From: Symsagittifera roscoffensis
Taxonomy: Eukaryota > Xenacoelomorpha > Acoela > Convolutidae
Direction: 5' to 3'
Length of the DNA stretch: 64,000 bases
Assembly: GCF_963678635.1 (NCBI RefSeq)
Contig: NC_087069.1
Span: forward strand, 29,242,776 to 29,306,775
In this document: positions 43,291 to 52,425 of the stretch, one piece after another
How positions within the stretch are numbered: the stretch's first letter is position 1
Layout: every line of letters starts with the position of its first letter
The notes under the pieces: generated by a model
What the model was told of the DNA's origin: nothing
The model's input: the letters and a program-made list of their open reading frames with translations, nothing else
Database searches by the model: none
Made by a program: the position numbers and the translations under genes

Positions 43291-44287
43291 TTATAACCGT
43301 TTGTTCACCGAAGCGCAGTCGTCCTGCACTGCCATCTGCGACCACAACGGGTTCGTATAAGGTCCCATTAGTTCGAAGCCTTGTTTGTCCCCTCTTTCTA
43401 TCACTCGTCTAAGGCGGTCCATCCATGTGTCTTTGGTGGTTAATTCAGTCAACAGACTTTTGTCAAACAGTTTTGCCAAATTGTCCAGGGTCTCCTCTTG
43501 CTGCTGCTTCGGCAGTTTTAGTTTGCTCAACGTCTTCGGCGGTTCGATTGCACACACTTCTTCTTCACTCTCAGCCTCTTCTGTGGTCGTCAGGTCCATT
43601 TCTATGTCCTGCACCTCACTTAGTTTTCTTTCCGCCGATGCGGTTGGTTTGTGTATCGCTGAACTTTGTCCATATTCTGAGCTGTCCCTGACCTCCTCTG
43701 TGTGTGCCACCAATTCTCAATTGGGTTCCCGTATGTTGTCTTCTCCGCCAATTAGTTGCCAGAATGAAAGAAGTCTCTGATCTGCTTCTTGTTGTTGGTG
43801 TGGTTCGAGCGGCCATTTCACTCGTGATGCCTGTCTAGTTTCACTGTCGGAGCTATCCCTATTTTTACGGCCACCTCTTATGTTTTTTCTTGTTCGCTGT
43901 ACTGTCTCTGTGATTTCCTCCTCTTCTGAGAGTTCGTTTGCATTTGTCATTGAGCGGTTCCACTTTGGGTCCAGTAGGCTCTCTTCACGTTCGTCGTTTC
44001 GCCATTCCTGTGGTGAATCCGACCACCAATCGTACGATCTGTTTCCTGACATCTCGTTCCTTGAGTCTGTTTTTTTTCTTCTGAATTTCCGATACTGATT
44101 TTTCTACGATTTTCGATTTATTTGAGACTGACTGTTTATTGAGTTGAGTTGACAAAAAAGTGATCGGTTTATGTTGAACTGCTGTGTTTAGCTGTTTTTG
44201 CAGTCGTGGAAACTGTTTTCTCTCGTTCCGGTCGAGCTTTGTTAGTTTTTGACCGTTTTTGTTGCTATAGCAACCAGTACTTGATGT
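43291..44287 (-). pseudogene. pol: Long acidic linker and integrase N-terminal extension
   Basis: Unusually long: about 330 codons separate RNase H from the zinc-binding part of integrase. The first part is basic and Gln/Lys-rich, then highly acidic (ANELSEEEEITETVQRTRKN; EDIEMDLTTTEEAESEEEV-like) with a SRVKWPLEPHQQQEADQRLL stretch. The end, DTWMDRLRRVIERGDKQGFE and MGPYTNPLWSQMAVQDDC, is the helical domain that precedes the zinc finger in Gypsy integrases. One TGA at 43716 again fits CGA decay. The linker has no family I know. Confidence 0.7.
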
Positions 44288-45112
44288 CTATTTCTTTGCA
44301 TTCCTTCTAGAACTTTCTAGAACGTTTTCGTTCCGGTCGAGCGACCCAGTTTCTTTGAGCCTATTGTTCATGCAGTCTAATGCTTCATGAAAGGAGTTTA
44401 TTGTCGCCACTACAAACTTTTCATCTAATTCTGATTCGGGCCAGGGATCATTGTAGGGATCACGCGATAAATAATCAACTATGCCTATGTCCCTCCCCGG
44501 AATGTGAACTATATTGAACTGATATGGTAACAACCGGTCAACCCATTGGGTCAAACGGGATTGACAGGTCCTATTTGACTTGTTACCATCTAACGCTGAT
44601 GTAAGCGCTTTATGATCTGTTGCGATGATAAAGGGTTTTCCCAAAAGGTAGTGTTTATATCTGTCTACTGCCCAAACAACTGCCAGTAACTCCAGTTCAT
44701 TTGTTGAATATTTTTTTCTTGGGCATTCAGATATCGGGATGCGATTGAAATTGGAACTCATAGACCTTCGTCATTTTGTTGTTCCAATGTAGCCCCTAGC
44801 CCATCATGGCTCGCATCACATTTAACTCGTGTTTCTCGGTTAGCATCGTAATAATGTACTTTTGTTATATTTGCAACAGCTTCTTTTATAGCATTAAATA
44901 CTACCGTGTGTTCTTCCCCCACTCAAATTTTTTGACCGGGAATTTCATGTTTTTTAAATTTTCTTTTGATTTTCTTCTTTAAGAGGTGGTCTCAATTTCT
45001 CAGTCAGGCTTGCTGCGTTAGATATAAATTAAGCTAAGTGTTTTATACTTCCCAGAAATGACATTAACTGCTTAAGGGATTTTGGCGGGTTCAGATTTAC
45101 AACCGCTTCGGC
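44288..45112 (-). pseudogene. pol: Gypsy RT connection and RNase H
   Basis: After stops and a 1-bp frameshift near 44930 the original frame resumes at 44761. It shows KKYSTNELELLAVVWAVDRY (RNase H Glu), PFIIATDHKALTSAL (Asp in TDHKAL), QWVDRLLPYQFNIVHIPG and NIVHIPGRDIGIVDYLSRD (final Asp region). The N-terminal DAS of RNase H is visible around 44810 in sequence reading KCDASHDGLGA. Function in the family: removal of RNA from the hybrid during reverse transcription. Confidence 0.85.
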
Positions 45113-45667
45113 TTAAGTGATTTTAGGTTTAATCCCTACTTCTGAGAGGTGATGACCTAACCAATTCACTTCTTGTTTGAAAAATTCGCACTTTGATAAT
45201 TTCAATGCCAAATTTTCCGCATCCAATTTCTTTAGTACTGCTTCCACCAGATTTCTATGTTCAATTTCATTTCCTTTTGACACAATAAGTATGTCATCCA
45301 GAAAACAAAACGTGTTTTTAGCGTGATTGATAGTCCTATCCATAGCCTTTTGAAATTCAGCTGGCGTATCCGCTAAACCATAGAACCTTGTCAGAAATCT
45401 GTATGTTCTGGTTGCTTTCCCACCAACAATGTTAAAGTTGCATTGTTTAGCTGTATCAGCAGCCAATTTTATTTGACTGTGCGCATATTTCAAATCTAAC
45501 ACCGTGAAATATAGAGTACCATTCTTGTTTTCGTTAACAATTTGGCTCACCCCATTGATGAGTTCATCTACATTCGGCATTTGATATTTGTTTTTGAGCA
45601 ATTTTCTATTAATTGGTTTCGCGTTCATGGCCAATTTTATTGAGTCGTCTTCTTTTACTGTTATCAC
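45113..45667 (-). pseudogene. pol: Gypsy reverse transcriptase core
   Basis: Same frame as the preceding piece. It shows LAMNAKPINRKLLKNKYQMP, YFTVLDLKYAHSQIKL (first catalytic Asp), YRFLTRFYGLADTPAEFQKA and FCFLDDILIVSKG near residue 122 (the YxDD box as FLDD), then LSKCEFFKQEVNWLGH. The frame stops at TAA in KPKIT, and another TAA interrupts the connection further on. All catalytic Asp residues are present in this piece, so the breaks, not the active site, inactivate it. Confidence 0.9.
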
Positions 45668-45682
45668 AATCGGAGCGATAAA

Positions 45683-46306
45683 TCAATCACTTGTACATTT
45701 GTCGAGTTTTGTTATTTGACCTTCTGTCAACAACTTCTCGATTTGTTTTTCAACTTTATCTTGTATGTGAATTGGGATTCTTCTCCCCTTTTCTTGAATT
45801 GGACATAGTGGATATTTAAATTTTGAACTTACAATGTGATTTTTTGAAATTCCTTGTCTATCAAATAAGTTTTTGAATTTAGTGAAGAATTTTTCTTTCC
45901 AACCTTCTGACTGCTCGCACATGAGCACGTCAAACCTGGTAAGTTCCTTTGGCACTGGTTTTTGTGTAGTAACTATTCCCACTTGTCCTTGCAGATCTAG
46001 TCCCATGATGCATCTGGTTTTACGTTCTGATACCAGAAAGGTAGCGCCTTTTACCTCCCAGCCTGCCGACCGAAGATTGGTCTTAAGAACTCCCAGTATA
46101 CTGATCGGTTTTTTGTTGTAATCAACGAATTTTGATTGTAAGTTCAGTTTTCCTGACGGAATGAATCTTACTTTACTTGATTTCTCCATAATTTCCTTCG
46201 TCGTCGCCCAATTGACAAATGAAACTGGACTTCCCGTGTCCAGTGTTAGTTGTATTATTTGGTTGTCGATTCGTACCATGGCCTTTAGTGATTTTACTCG
46301 TTTCAA
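45683..46306 (-). pseudogene. pol: Gypsy protease and start of reverse transcriptase
   Basis: In the same frame as gag. LTLDTGSPVSFV near the start is the aspartic protease motif (DTG-type), and CIMGLDLQG is the late flap/active-fold block (the usual ILG-D). The RT starts near KFKYPLCPIQEKGRRIPIHI, then IEKLLTEGQITKLDKCTSD. The frame stops at TGA, which probably replaced a CGA Arg codon by CpG decay, since an RF-ISPIVITVK-type block follows immediately. Confidence 0.85.
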
Positions 46307-46439
46307 TGTTGGATCTCGAATCGAATCTATTTTCTAAACTCGTATCATTTCTGCATTTGAATTGTTTCTCATTTCATTATTTCAATCTTTCACATATTTT
46401 GAAACTCTTCCGTTTTCCGGTTGATAGGTTTGTATCGAC

Positions 46440-47599
46440 ATAACTTCAAACTCACCACATGACCCAACACTTTCACTTATCTGATCGCATTCCTCTACAG
46501 ATCCTTCCGAGTCTTCCGCAACTTCGCTTACCTGTTGAGATCTGCACATTTTTGCAAAGTGATTTGGTTTACCTCAGTTCTTACAAGTTTTCCCCATCGC
46601 TGAACAATTTTTCAGATGTCCTTGGTCAAATGTCCTTCCACATCTGTTACATGGCTTTGTTTTCATGTTGTGATTCTTGTTATTAATTTGTCTTTTGTTC
46701 GATTCCTTTCTGTTTTGATTCTTTGTTGTCCCTGACAAATTTCGAACTGCCATTACAGGTTCTTGTTTTATTCTCACACCCGAAGTGTAATTGTTACTTG
46801 ATCTTCCTGTAGCCGCCGCATTTGTCTTTTGGAACGCCATTGTGGTTAACTTGCTATGATCGAATTTTATCGCCCTTTTCAGAACCTCTTCCGGGTCTAA
46901 GGTCTCGAATGTCAACGTGTCCTGCAATGCCATGTTCTTCATTTTTGAAATAAATAGATCACGGACTATTTCATTTTCCAATGTTCCCAGTTCTGATCGG
47001 GCTGCTTGCGCAGTAAGCGCTGCGTGAAATGATTCCAGAGATTCTCCAGAGTCTTGCATTCTCGTAAATAGCTTGTATCTTTCATACGTTACACATTTCA
47101 CCTTTTGAAACGAAACTTCTGCCAGATCTGTAATTTCCCTGAACGTCATTTTCGATTTTTCAGCATGTGGGTTCTTCTGTAGGAATCGTTTTTTTCCTTT
47201 TGTACCCAAAGACAAAAATAATCTGGACACCAACTTCTTTTGTACTTCGTTGTAGAAAACATTGTGTCCGACTCGTCGGCCCCTTGTCCTTCTGTCTTCA
47301 TTCTCCAACAATACTCTATCCCTTGCTAGCTTGTCTCTAAGGGTCCTCGCATTCCTTGCATCTTCATTCTCTCCTTATCGGAGTGTTTCTGGTCGAGGTG
47401 GTGGTTCCTCTAGTATGTCTTTTGATTCTTCCAAAATAATCTCTGGGTTCACATTTTCTTTAACCGTAACCGCCATAAGAAATTGTTGGAACCAGATTTT
47501 GAAAATCCACGGAGGATCTAGATTTGCTGACGCCCAAAATACCGGGATTCCCATATCCGTTCTGTTATCTTGAGCTGCGAATCCTGCTGGCTGCGCCAT
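46440..47599 (-). pseudogene. gag: gag (nucleocapsid-capsid) region with stops
   Basis: The minus-strand frame from ATG 47599 begins MAQPAGFAAQDNRTDMG and is broken by TAA at about 47377, resuming in the same frame (GENEDARNARTLRDKLARD). The capsid-like middle includes ESLESFHAALTAQAARSELG and EIVRDLFISKM, conserved in Gypsy gag. A first knuckle CNRCGRTFDQGHLKNC and a second, KTC-KN-stop-GKPNHFAKMC, follow. The TGA at 46574 sits exactly where the second Cys of the second CCHC knuckle should be. Further TGA and TAG codons lie near 46380 and 46337. Length is about 385 codons, normal for the group. Confidence 0.85.
47578..47598 (-). promoter_or_regulatory. Primer-binding site, probably tRNA-Ser
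   Basis: Directly after the LTR the minus strand reads TGGCGCAGCCAGCAGGATTC. Its complement looks exactly like a tRNA 3' part: T-loop CGAATCC, a 7-nt acceptor strand, discriminator G and CCA. Discriminator G and the sequence resemble tRNA-Ser, the primer reported for Mag-type Gypsy elements. The match to a host tRNA is inferred, as no host tRNA-Ser is in the window. Confidence 0.65.
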
Positions 47600-47857
47600 G
47601 TGATATGCGTTGCGATATCAATTGAAAACAAGTTGTAATTCAATACTGTATTCTGAATATTGAATTTAGTTTTTTCTTTTCTTTGTTTTGGTATTGGTTA
47701 CTGAGATCTAGATCAGTGCTGAAAACTCTGATCTGTCACTTAATCTCAAAGTCATCACACACTGTGACCTTGAGTATACCATAAAAGTAATAAGTAAGCA
47801 GCGTAGGTTGGTTGTACATACATAAACAATTACTGCTACTGCAGTAGCGGTATGACA
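47599..47857 (-). repeat. 5' LTR of the Gypsy element
   Basis: The promoter-bearing LTR in element orientation. Its final base is also the A of the gag ATG. It is 259 bp long and about 98 percent identical to its partner. Confidence 0.95.
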
Positions 47858-48186
47858 GTTCTATTTTGAGATATTTATTTTTGGCTGACGCACCCTAAAA
47901 CTTTTCTAAAGGTACCTTTGGCGACAATAAGTACTAATTTTGAAGGGGGTGCGCGCCAAAAAAACAGGTTTTTTGGTTAGAAATTTCCAGAAAAACCCCT
48001 ATAAACGCTTTTTTGGCCTAATTTTTCAAAATTTTGCTGGCGGCGCAGAAAAATGGCCCACAACAGAGTCTTTTAAGTGCTTTGGAAGAGCTCAGATAAT
48101 CAATATGGTCGACCTAAAAAAAATTTTGACAAAATTTTTGAAAGTCCGCCTCCACCACCCTCGAGAAAATCCTTGATTTGCCCTTG

Positions 48187-48508
48187 AATGACCCCATTTT
48201 TGAATAGGATAAAAAATAAGTCTGGTGTATCAAAAAATTTGGTTTTCCTCTCAAGTCTTAAGATTGTGCGTAATATATGATTTTTGTTACCGCAATACTC
48301 AGTGAAGCCGTTAAACACTAGCAGACTTCAAATTATCGGCAAAATAAGTATTCATTTGTCTCGCAAAACGTTAAATCTGTTATATGCTTAAGAAACTGGA
48401 ATGATACTCAAAAAACATTGCATCCTAAGACAAGCAATTTTCCTCAAATACTTTTGAAGGATATAATATTTGTCAAGTTATTTTTTCATGCAAATGTAAG
48501 CGACAATA
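48187..48508. other. Spacer, unique sequence
   Basis: This is the pre-insertion flank to the right of MITE copy 4. No features are recognised. Confidence 0.4.
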
Positions 48509-49065
48509 CAGTGCTGATTCAAAAAAACCGGACAAAAAAATATTTAATTTCCAAAAATCGCATTCAAAATTTCACCCCTAAAATTGGTCATTTTTAAACA
48601 ACCAAAATAATTGATAAAAATGTTATATCAAAAGAGAAACCTATCACACAGCCCAACAAAACTCTAGAATTATATAATTTCGGTTGATAGCCAAAAAGTT
48701 CATTTTTACTACATAAAAATATAAATCTTGCTCAAAATCAAATTTCAAACGTTTTACGCAAAATGGTGAAAGCCTTAGAAGAAATTTGTTGGGATTTTTG
48801 AGAGACTTTTTTTGGTATACTTTTCATCAATTAAATCATCAGTTTCATCTTAGTTTTTGATTAATTAAAAAAGCCAAAATCACCTTTTTTGGGTGAAACG
48901 TTGAATGCGATTTTTGCAAAAAAAATTTCATCATGTTTATTCTGATTAAAATCTAAGCAACTTTTATCCTCTTCACTTTTTGTCCAATCCTAACCCAATT
49001 TGAGAAAAATGCCTTTGAAATCGCAAACTTTGTTTGTTTTGTCCGGACAATTTAAATAAGCACTG
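48509..49065. mobile_element. Tc1-like foldback MITE 1
   Basis: The left end CAGTGCTGATTCAAAAAAACCGGAC and the right end GTCCGGACAATTTAAATAAGCACTG are inverted copies. The inverted similarity continues inward for most of each half (AAAATCGCATTCAA, TTTCACCC, CCCAACAAA..TTTGTTGGG), so the whole element folds on itself. TA precedes the left end; the right flank reads CATA. No coding capacity. The ends and TA target suggest a Tc1/mariner-type non-autonomous element. Confidence 0.8.
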
Positions 49066-49399
49066 CATAATATGATGTTGACGACAAATAGCCATTTACA
49101 AAATGAAAGAAGTACTTTCGAAACTTATTGGAGATAAGTTCAAGTTTCCAAACAAACGTTTGTTTGGTACGTTGATTGATGTAAAACTCTTTATCTATGA
49201 GCCTGAAAGTTATCCATAAAATCATACAAAATTTTGAATACAATTCAAAAACTTGAATATAATTCAAAAAAGACATTAGTTTTGAAAATTTGCTGCAATT
49301 CAGTATAAAATATGCTTTTACACAGAGGGTCACTCTATGAACTCTAAATCAAATTTGAGTCAATCACAATTACAGATAACACTTGGACAATCCAAAAAG
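49066..49399. repeat. Spacer containing a block repeated at about 54760-54810
   Basis: CTTTATCTATGAGCCTGAAAGTTATCC (about 49189-49215) has a near match, CTTTATCTATGAGCTTGAAAGTTATCC, at about 54769-54795. The flanks share ATACAAA-TTTT. No gene is seen. Confidence 0.5.
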
Positions 49400-50088
49400 T
49401 CACTCTTTGAGCTTATTTGAATTATCCAGTCAAAGCCAACAAAAATTGAAAATTCAAACGCGTTCAAATTCAAAACAAACATTAAGCGAGTTTAGCAAAA
49501 GTTGCTCAAAATGTCACCAGAATTAATATGGTGCAATTTTTTTCGAAAGTCTCTCAATTTTACCCCAAAAATGGATTATTTTGGCTTTTTATAATCAAGA
49601 ATAACACTGAAACTACCAAATTAATTGATGAGAAAGTTTTATCAAAAAAATCGTTTAGTACATCGCACTATTTTCTATAACGGTGAAACCCAAAAACTTG
49701 TGTAAAACGTATGAAATTTGTTTTAAACAAAGATTTTGATTCAATAATTATCTTTTTTGGCTTATCTTTTATTTTAAAAAAATTTGTATTATACAGATTT
49801 TGGAAAATTAGAAATTTCTTGGGCTGTGTGAGAGGCTTCTTTTGATATATTTGTCTCATCAATTATTTTGATAGTTGATTGATTAAGTAAAAAAGCCAAA
49901 ATTTCCCATTTTTTGGGGTAATATTTTGGTAAAGAGTTCGAATAAATGCACGAAATTACTTCAAACGAAATTTTAAGCAATGGTTGATCTCTTGTCTTTT
50001 TGCGTAATTTAAACTGTTTAATTTGAAATAAACGGATTTGAGTTTTCCATTGCTGTTCTTTTTGACCTGATAATTTAAATGAGCACTG
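49400..50088. mobile_element. Tc1-like foldback MITE 2
   Basis: The right end TTATAAT-free block ACCTGATAATTTAAATGAGCACTG stops at 50088 and is followed by TA. The left end near 49400 (CACTCTTTGAGCTTATTTGAATT) is its decayed inverse. Internal palindrome blocks (TTACCCCAAAAAATGGG-like near 49560 and CCCATTTTTTGGGGTAA near 49905; AATTGATGAGA..TCTCATCAATT) pair across the element. Related to MITE 1 in ends and layout. Non-coding. Confidence 0.7.
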
Positions 50089-51284
50089 TAGTACCAAAAA
50101 GTGGAGTTTTGGGTTGGCCAGGTTTTATAGACTCTTTAGATTTTGATTGGCTCAAACTCGATTTTGATTTTATAGAGTAAACCCATGTATAATAGTATAT
50201 TTTATACAAAATTGCTGCAAGTTTCTCAGGCTAATTTTTTTTTGAATTTTTGCGAGATGCCATGAAGGTGTTAGTATATTTTTGGATTACTTTCAATTCT
50301 GGATCTCAACAGGTCTGATTCAGGAAAATTTCAGATTTAGCTAAAATACGTATTTCCGAACTGAAACAATCCGATTCGTTTTTTGAACAGAGTTATTTGT
50401 TTTGTAATCGAGTGGATGCTCAGATTCAGAACATCGTTGAACAGTCAATCCTGGTAACATCTGGTTGACCTTCTTACAAAAAGGTATGCGTATGCGCATC
50501 ATAATAATCCAAGCAAAAGATAATTGCAAGCCTACTCATGAAGTTTATGAAAATCTTATGACAAGCCTTAAAAACAATTCGAAACAAGAAACAAAAATAA
50601 TGTTATCATAAACAGTTTTTGCTTTAAACCGGATTTTCATTTTTTTCATGGCTATCTTCTTTTTATGATTGTTTTTTAATCTTTTTTTTTTCTGTAAACC
50701 TAATTCTGTCGAACAAACATTTTCAAACAACTGAGTTAATCGAAAGATAAATTTTCAAGTCGATTACTAAAATATACTGTTTTTTTTTCTAATAAAAACT
50801 ACAATTTTTATTGTGATTAAGCTTAGCATCAAATTCAAAACCCTAACTGTTTATCTAGTTAGTGTTTTTATAGCCATAATTCAATAGTCTTATAGGAATT
50901 TTTTGTTTATTTTTGAGCTTCCAGACAAACGTTAAAAAACAAAGTAGTTTGAAAAAGCTGATCAGATAATTCCACATGAAAAATGTTTGTCATACGTTTT
51001 CATACAGTTTTGTTTTGTTTTTGGAAGTGTATGGAGTGGCAAATAAATTGATAAGCCTTTCTTTCCTTGTTTCGAAATTTTTGATAGCCCGGATTGAGGT
51101 CGCAGTGCATTTCAGTGCTGGTCATGCATTAGAACATCTTTGTTTTGGAACTGCAGAATTGTTCAAACACTCGAACCTAATTCGTGTTACTAACGGTGGC
51201 GTGGAAACAAAACAGGGATATGCATGCAACGGTGTTCCATGGATTTTAACCAATTATTTTGAATTATCATGGTCGGTCTAAAAA
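50089..51284. other. AT-rich spacer, one unassigned open frame
   Basis: A 101-codon plus frame at 50976-51281 (AVHFSAGHALEHLCFGTAEL) has an ordinary amino acid mix but no family I recognise, no splice or promoter evidence and no repeat. It is kept only as a possible fragment. Confidence 0.35.
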
Positions 51285-51400
51285 AATTCAAAAAAATCGA
51301 TTATAATCGATTTAAAAAAAAAGATTATAATGATACTATTTTTCTAATCAATAACATCCAATTATAATAGATTATAATCGATTATAATTGACTCTTTTGA
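51285..51400. repeat. AATCGATT palindrome cluster
   Basis: ATTATAATCGATTTAAA, TAATAGATTATAATCGATTATAAT and related strings recur within about 100 bp. Similar clusters lie at 52745-52945 (TGATGATGGATTACAATGG; ATAATCGATTTTAATG; TTTTAATCGATTGTTAT) and at 53820-53990. Confidence 0.7.
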
Positions 51401-51439
51401 AAGAAATTGAAACATGTTTTTGTTGAAAATATCCATTGT

Positions 51440-51630
51440 TAATCAATTATGTATGTCTGTATATGTGTTGCTACGTGTGCGATTATGTTTGCCCTTATGT
51501 GTGTATCTAAGCCCCAAAATTTGTGTATATGTGTGCCCCTATGTTGTGTATCTGTTTGTGTGCCCCTAGGTGTGTCTGTATGTGTGCCCCTATGTGTGTG
51601 TGTGTTCCTGTTTCTGTGATTGTTTTTATG
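51440..51630. repeat. TGTG-rich degenerate tandem region
   Basis: Blocks TGTGTGCCCCTATGTGTGT and variants repeat every 20-30 bp next to the 32-bp minisatellite. The antisense frame full of THTHRGT is a by-product. Confidence 0.8.
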
Positions 51631-51671
51631 ATTCGCAGATTGGACCCGAACTGCCCTCACTGGCTCTCTTA

Positions 51672-52425
51672 TCTGATGCCCACTGAGGTCACTGGTTCTG
51701 CTACCCGATTACCGCTGAGGTCACTGGTTCTCCTACCCGATGCCCGCTGAGGTCGCTGGTTCTCCCACCCGATGCCCGCTGTGGTCACTGATTCTACCAC
51801 CCGATGCCCGCCGTGGTCACCCTTTCTCCTACACGATGCCCGCTGAGGTCACTGGTTCTCCTACACGATGCCGGCTGAGGTCACTGGTTCTCCTACACAA
51901 TGCCCGCTGAGAGCACTGGTTCTCCTACCCGATGCCCGCTGAGGTCTTTGGTTCTCTTACCCGATGCCCGCTGAGGTCACTGGTTCTCCCAACCGGTTCC
52001 CGCTGTGGTCACCCTTTCTCCTACACGATGCCCGCTGAGGTCACTGGTTCTCCTACCCGATACCTGCTGCGGTCACTGATTCTCCCACCCGATGCCCGCT
52101 GTGGTCACCCTTTCTCCTACACGATTCCCGCTGAGGTCACTGGTTCTCCTACACGATGCCCGCTGAGGTCACTGGTTCTCTCACACGATGCCCGCTGAGG
52201 TCACTGGTTCTCCTACCCGATGCCCGCTGAGGTCACTGGTTCTCCCACTCGATGCCCGCTGTGGTCACCCTTTCTCCTACACGATGCCCGCTGACGTCAC
52301 TGCTTCTCCCACCCAATGCCCTCTGAGTTCACCCTTTCTCCCTCCCGATGCCCACTAAATCTCCTACCCGATTCCCAATGAACTCACTGTTTTTCCGACC
52401 CAATGCCCGCTGAGGTCACTGGTTC
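51672..52425. repeat. 32-bp minisatellite
   Basis: About 23 units of the type CGATGCCCGCTGAGGTCACTGG plus TTCTCCTACC (32 bp), with GAGG/GTGG and CTGG/CCCT variants arranged in runs. It has higher GC than its surroundings. Because 32 is not a multiple of three, the reading frame rotates each unit; open frames here are not genes. Confidence 0.95.

Larger units (their letters stand above)
40673..47857 (-). mobile_element. Full-length Ty3/Gypsy LTR retrotransposon, inactivated
   Basis: Two LTRs of 260 and 259 bp (40673-40932, 47599-47857) begin TGTGATATGCG and end GGTATGACA as read on the plus strand. They differ at four bases plus one indel, about 98 percent identity. A 5-bp duplication GTTCT flanks the element. 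It is transcribed leftwards. Internal order is gag with CCHC knuckles, protease, RT, RNase H, a long acidic linker and integrase with a long tail, all Gypsy-type (Metaviridae). The gag-pol frame is single, broken by more than ten stops and a few frameshifts. A purine tract (CCGAGGGGGGTG on the minus strand) abuts the 3' LTR and a primer-binding site abuts the 5' LTR. Confidence 0.95.
40574..48186 (-). mobile_element. MITE with hAT-type ends, copy 4, split by a Gypsy element
   Basis: Reverse-oriented copy. 40574-40672 holds its 3' end (CAGGGCGGATAT, a G run, GGGATTCGACACCCTGCTGAC) and 47863-48186 holds the rest, ending ATCCTTGATTTGCCCTTG. The 8-bp flanks AATGACCC at 40566-40573 and 48187-48194 are identical. 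The break carries a 5-bp duplication GTTCT at 40668-40672 and 47858-47862, made by the LTR retrotransposon. Joining across the break restores the family order of landmarks. Confidence 0.93.

Noticed and set aside
51932-52198. 88-codon frame with repeated CPLRSLVL
   Set aside because: An artefact of the 32-bp minisatellite; frame rotates every unit.
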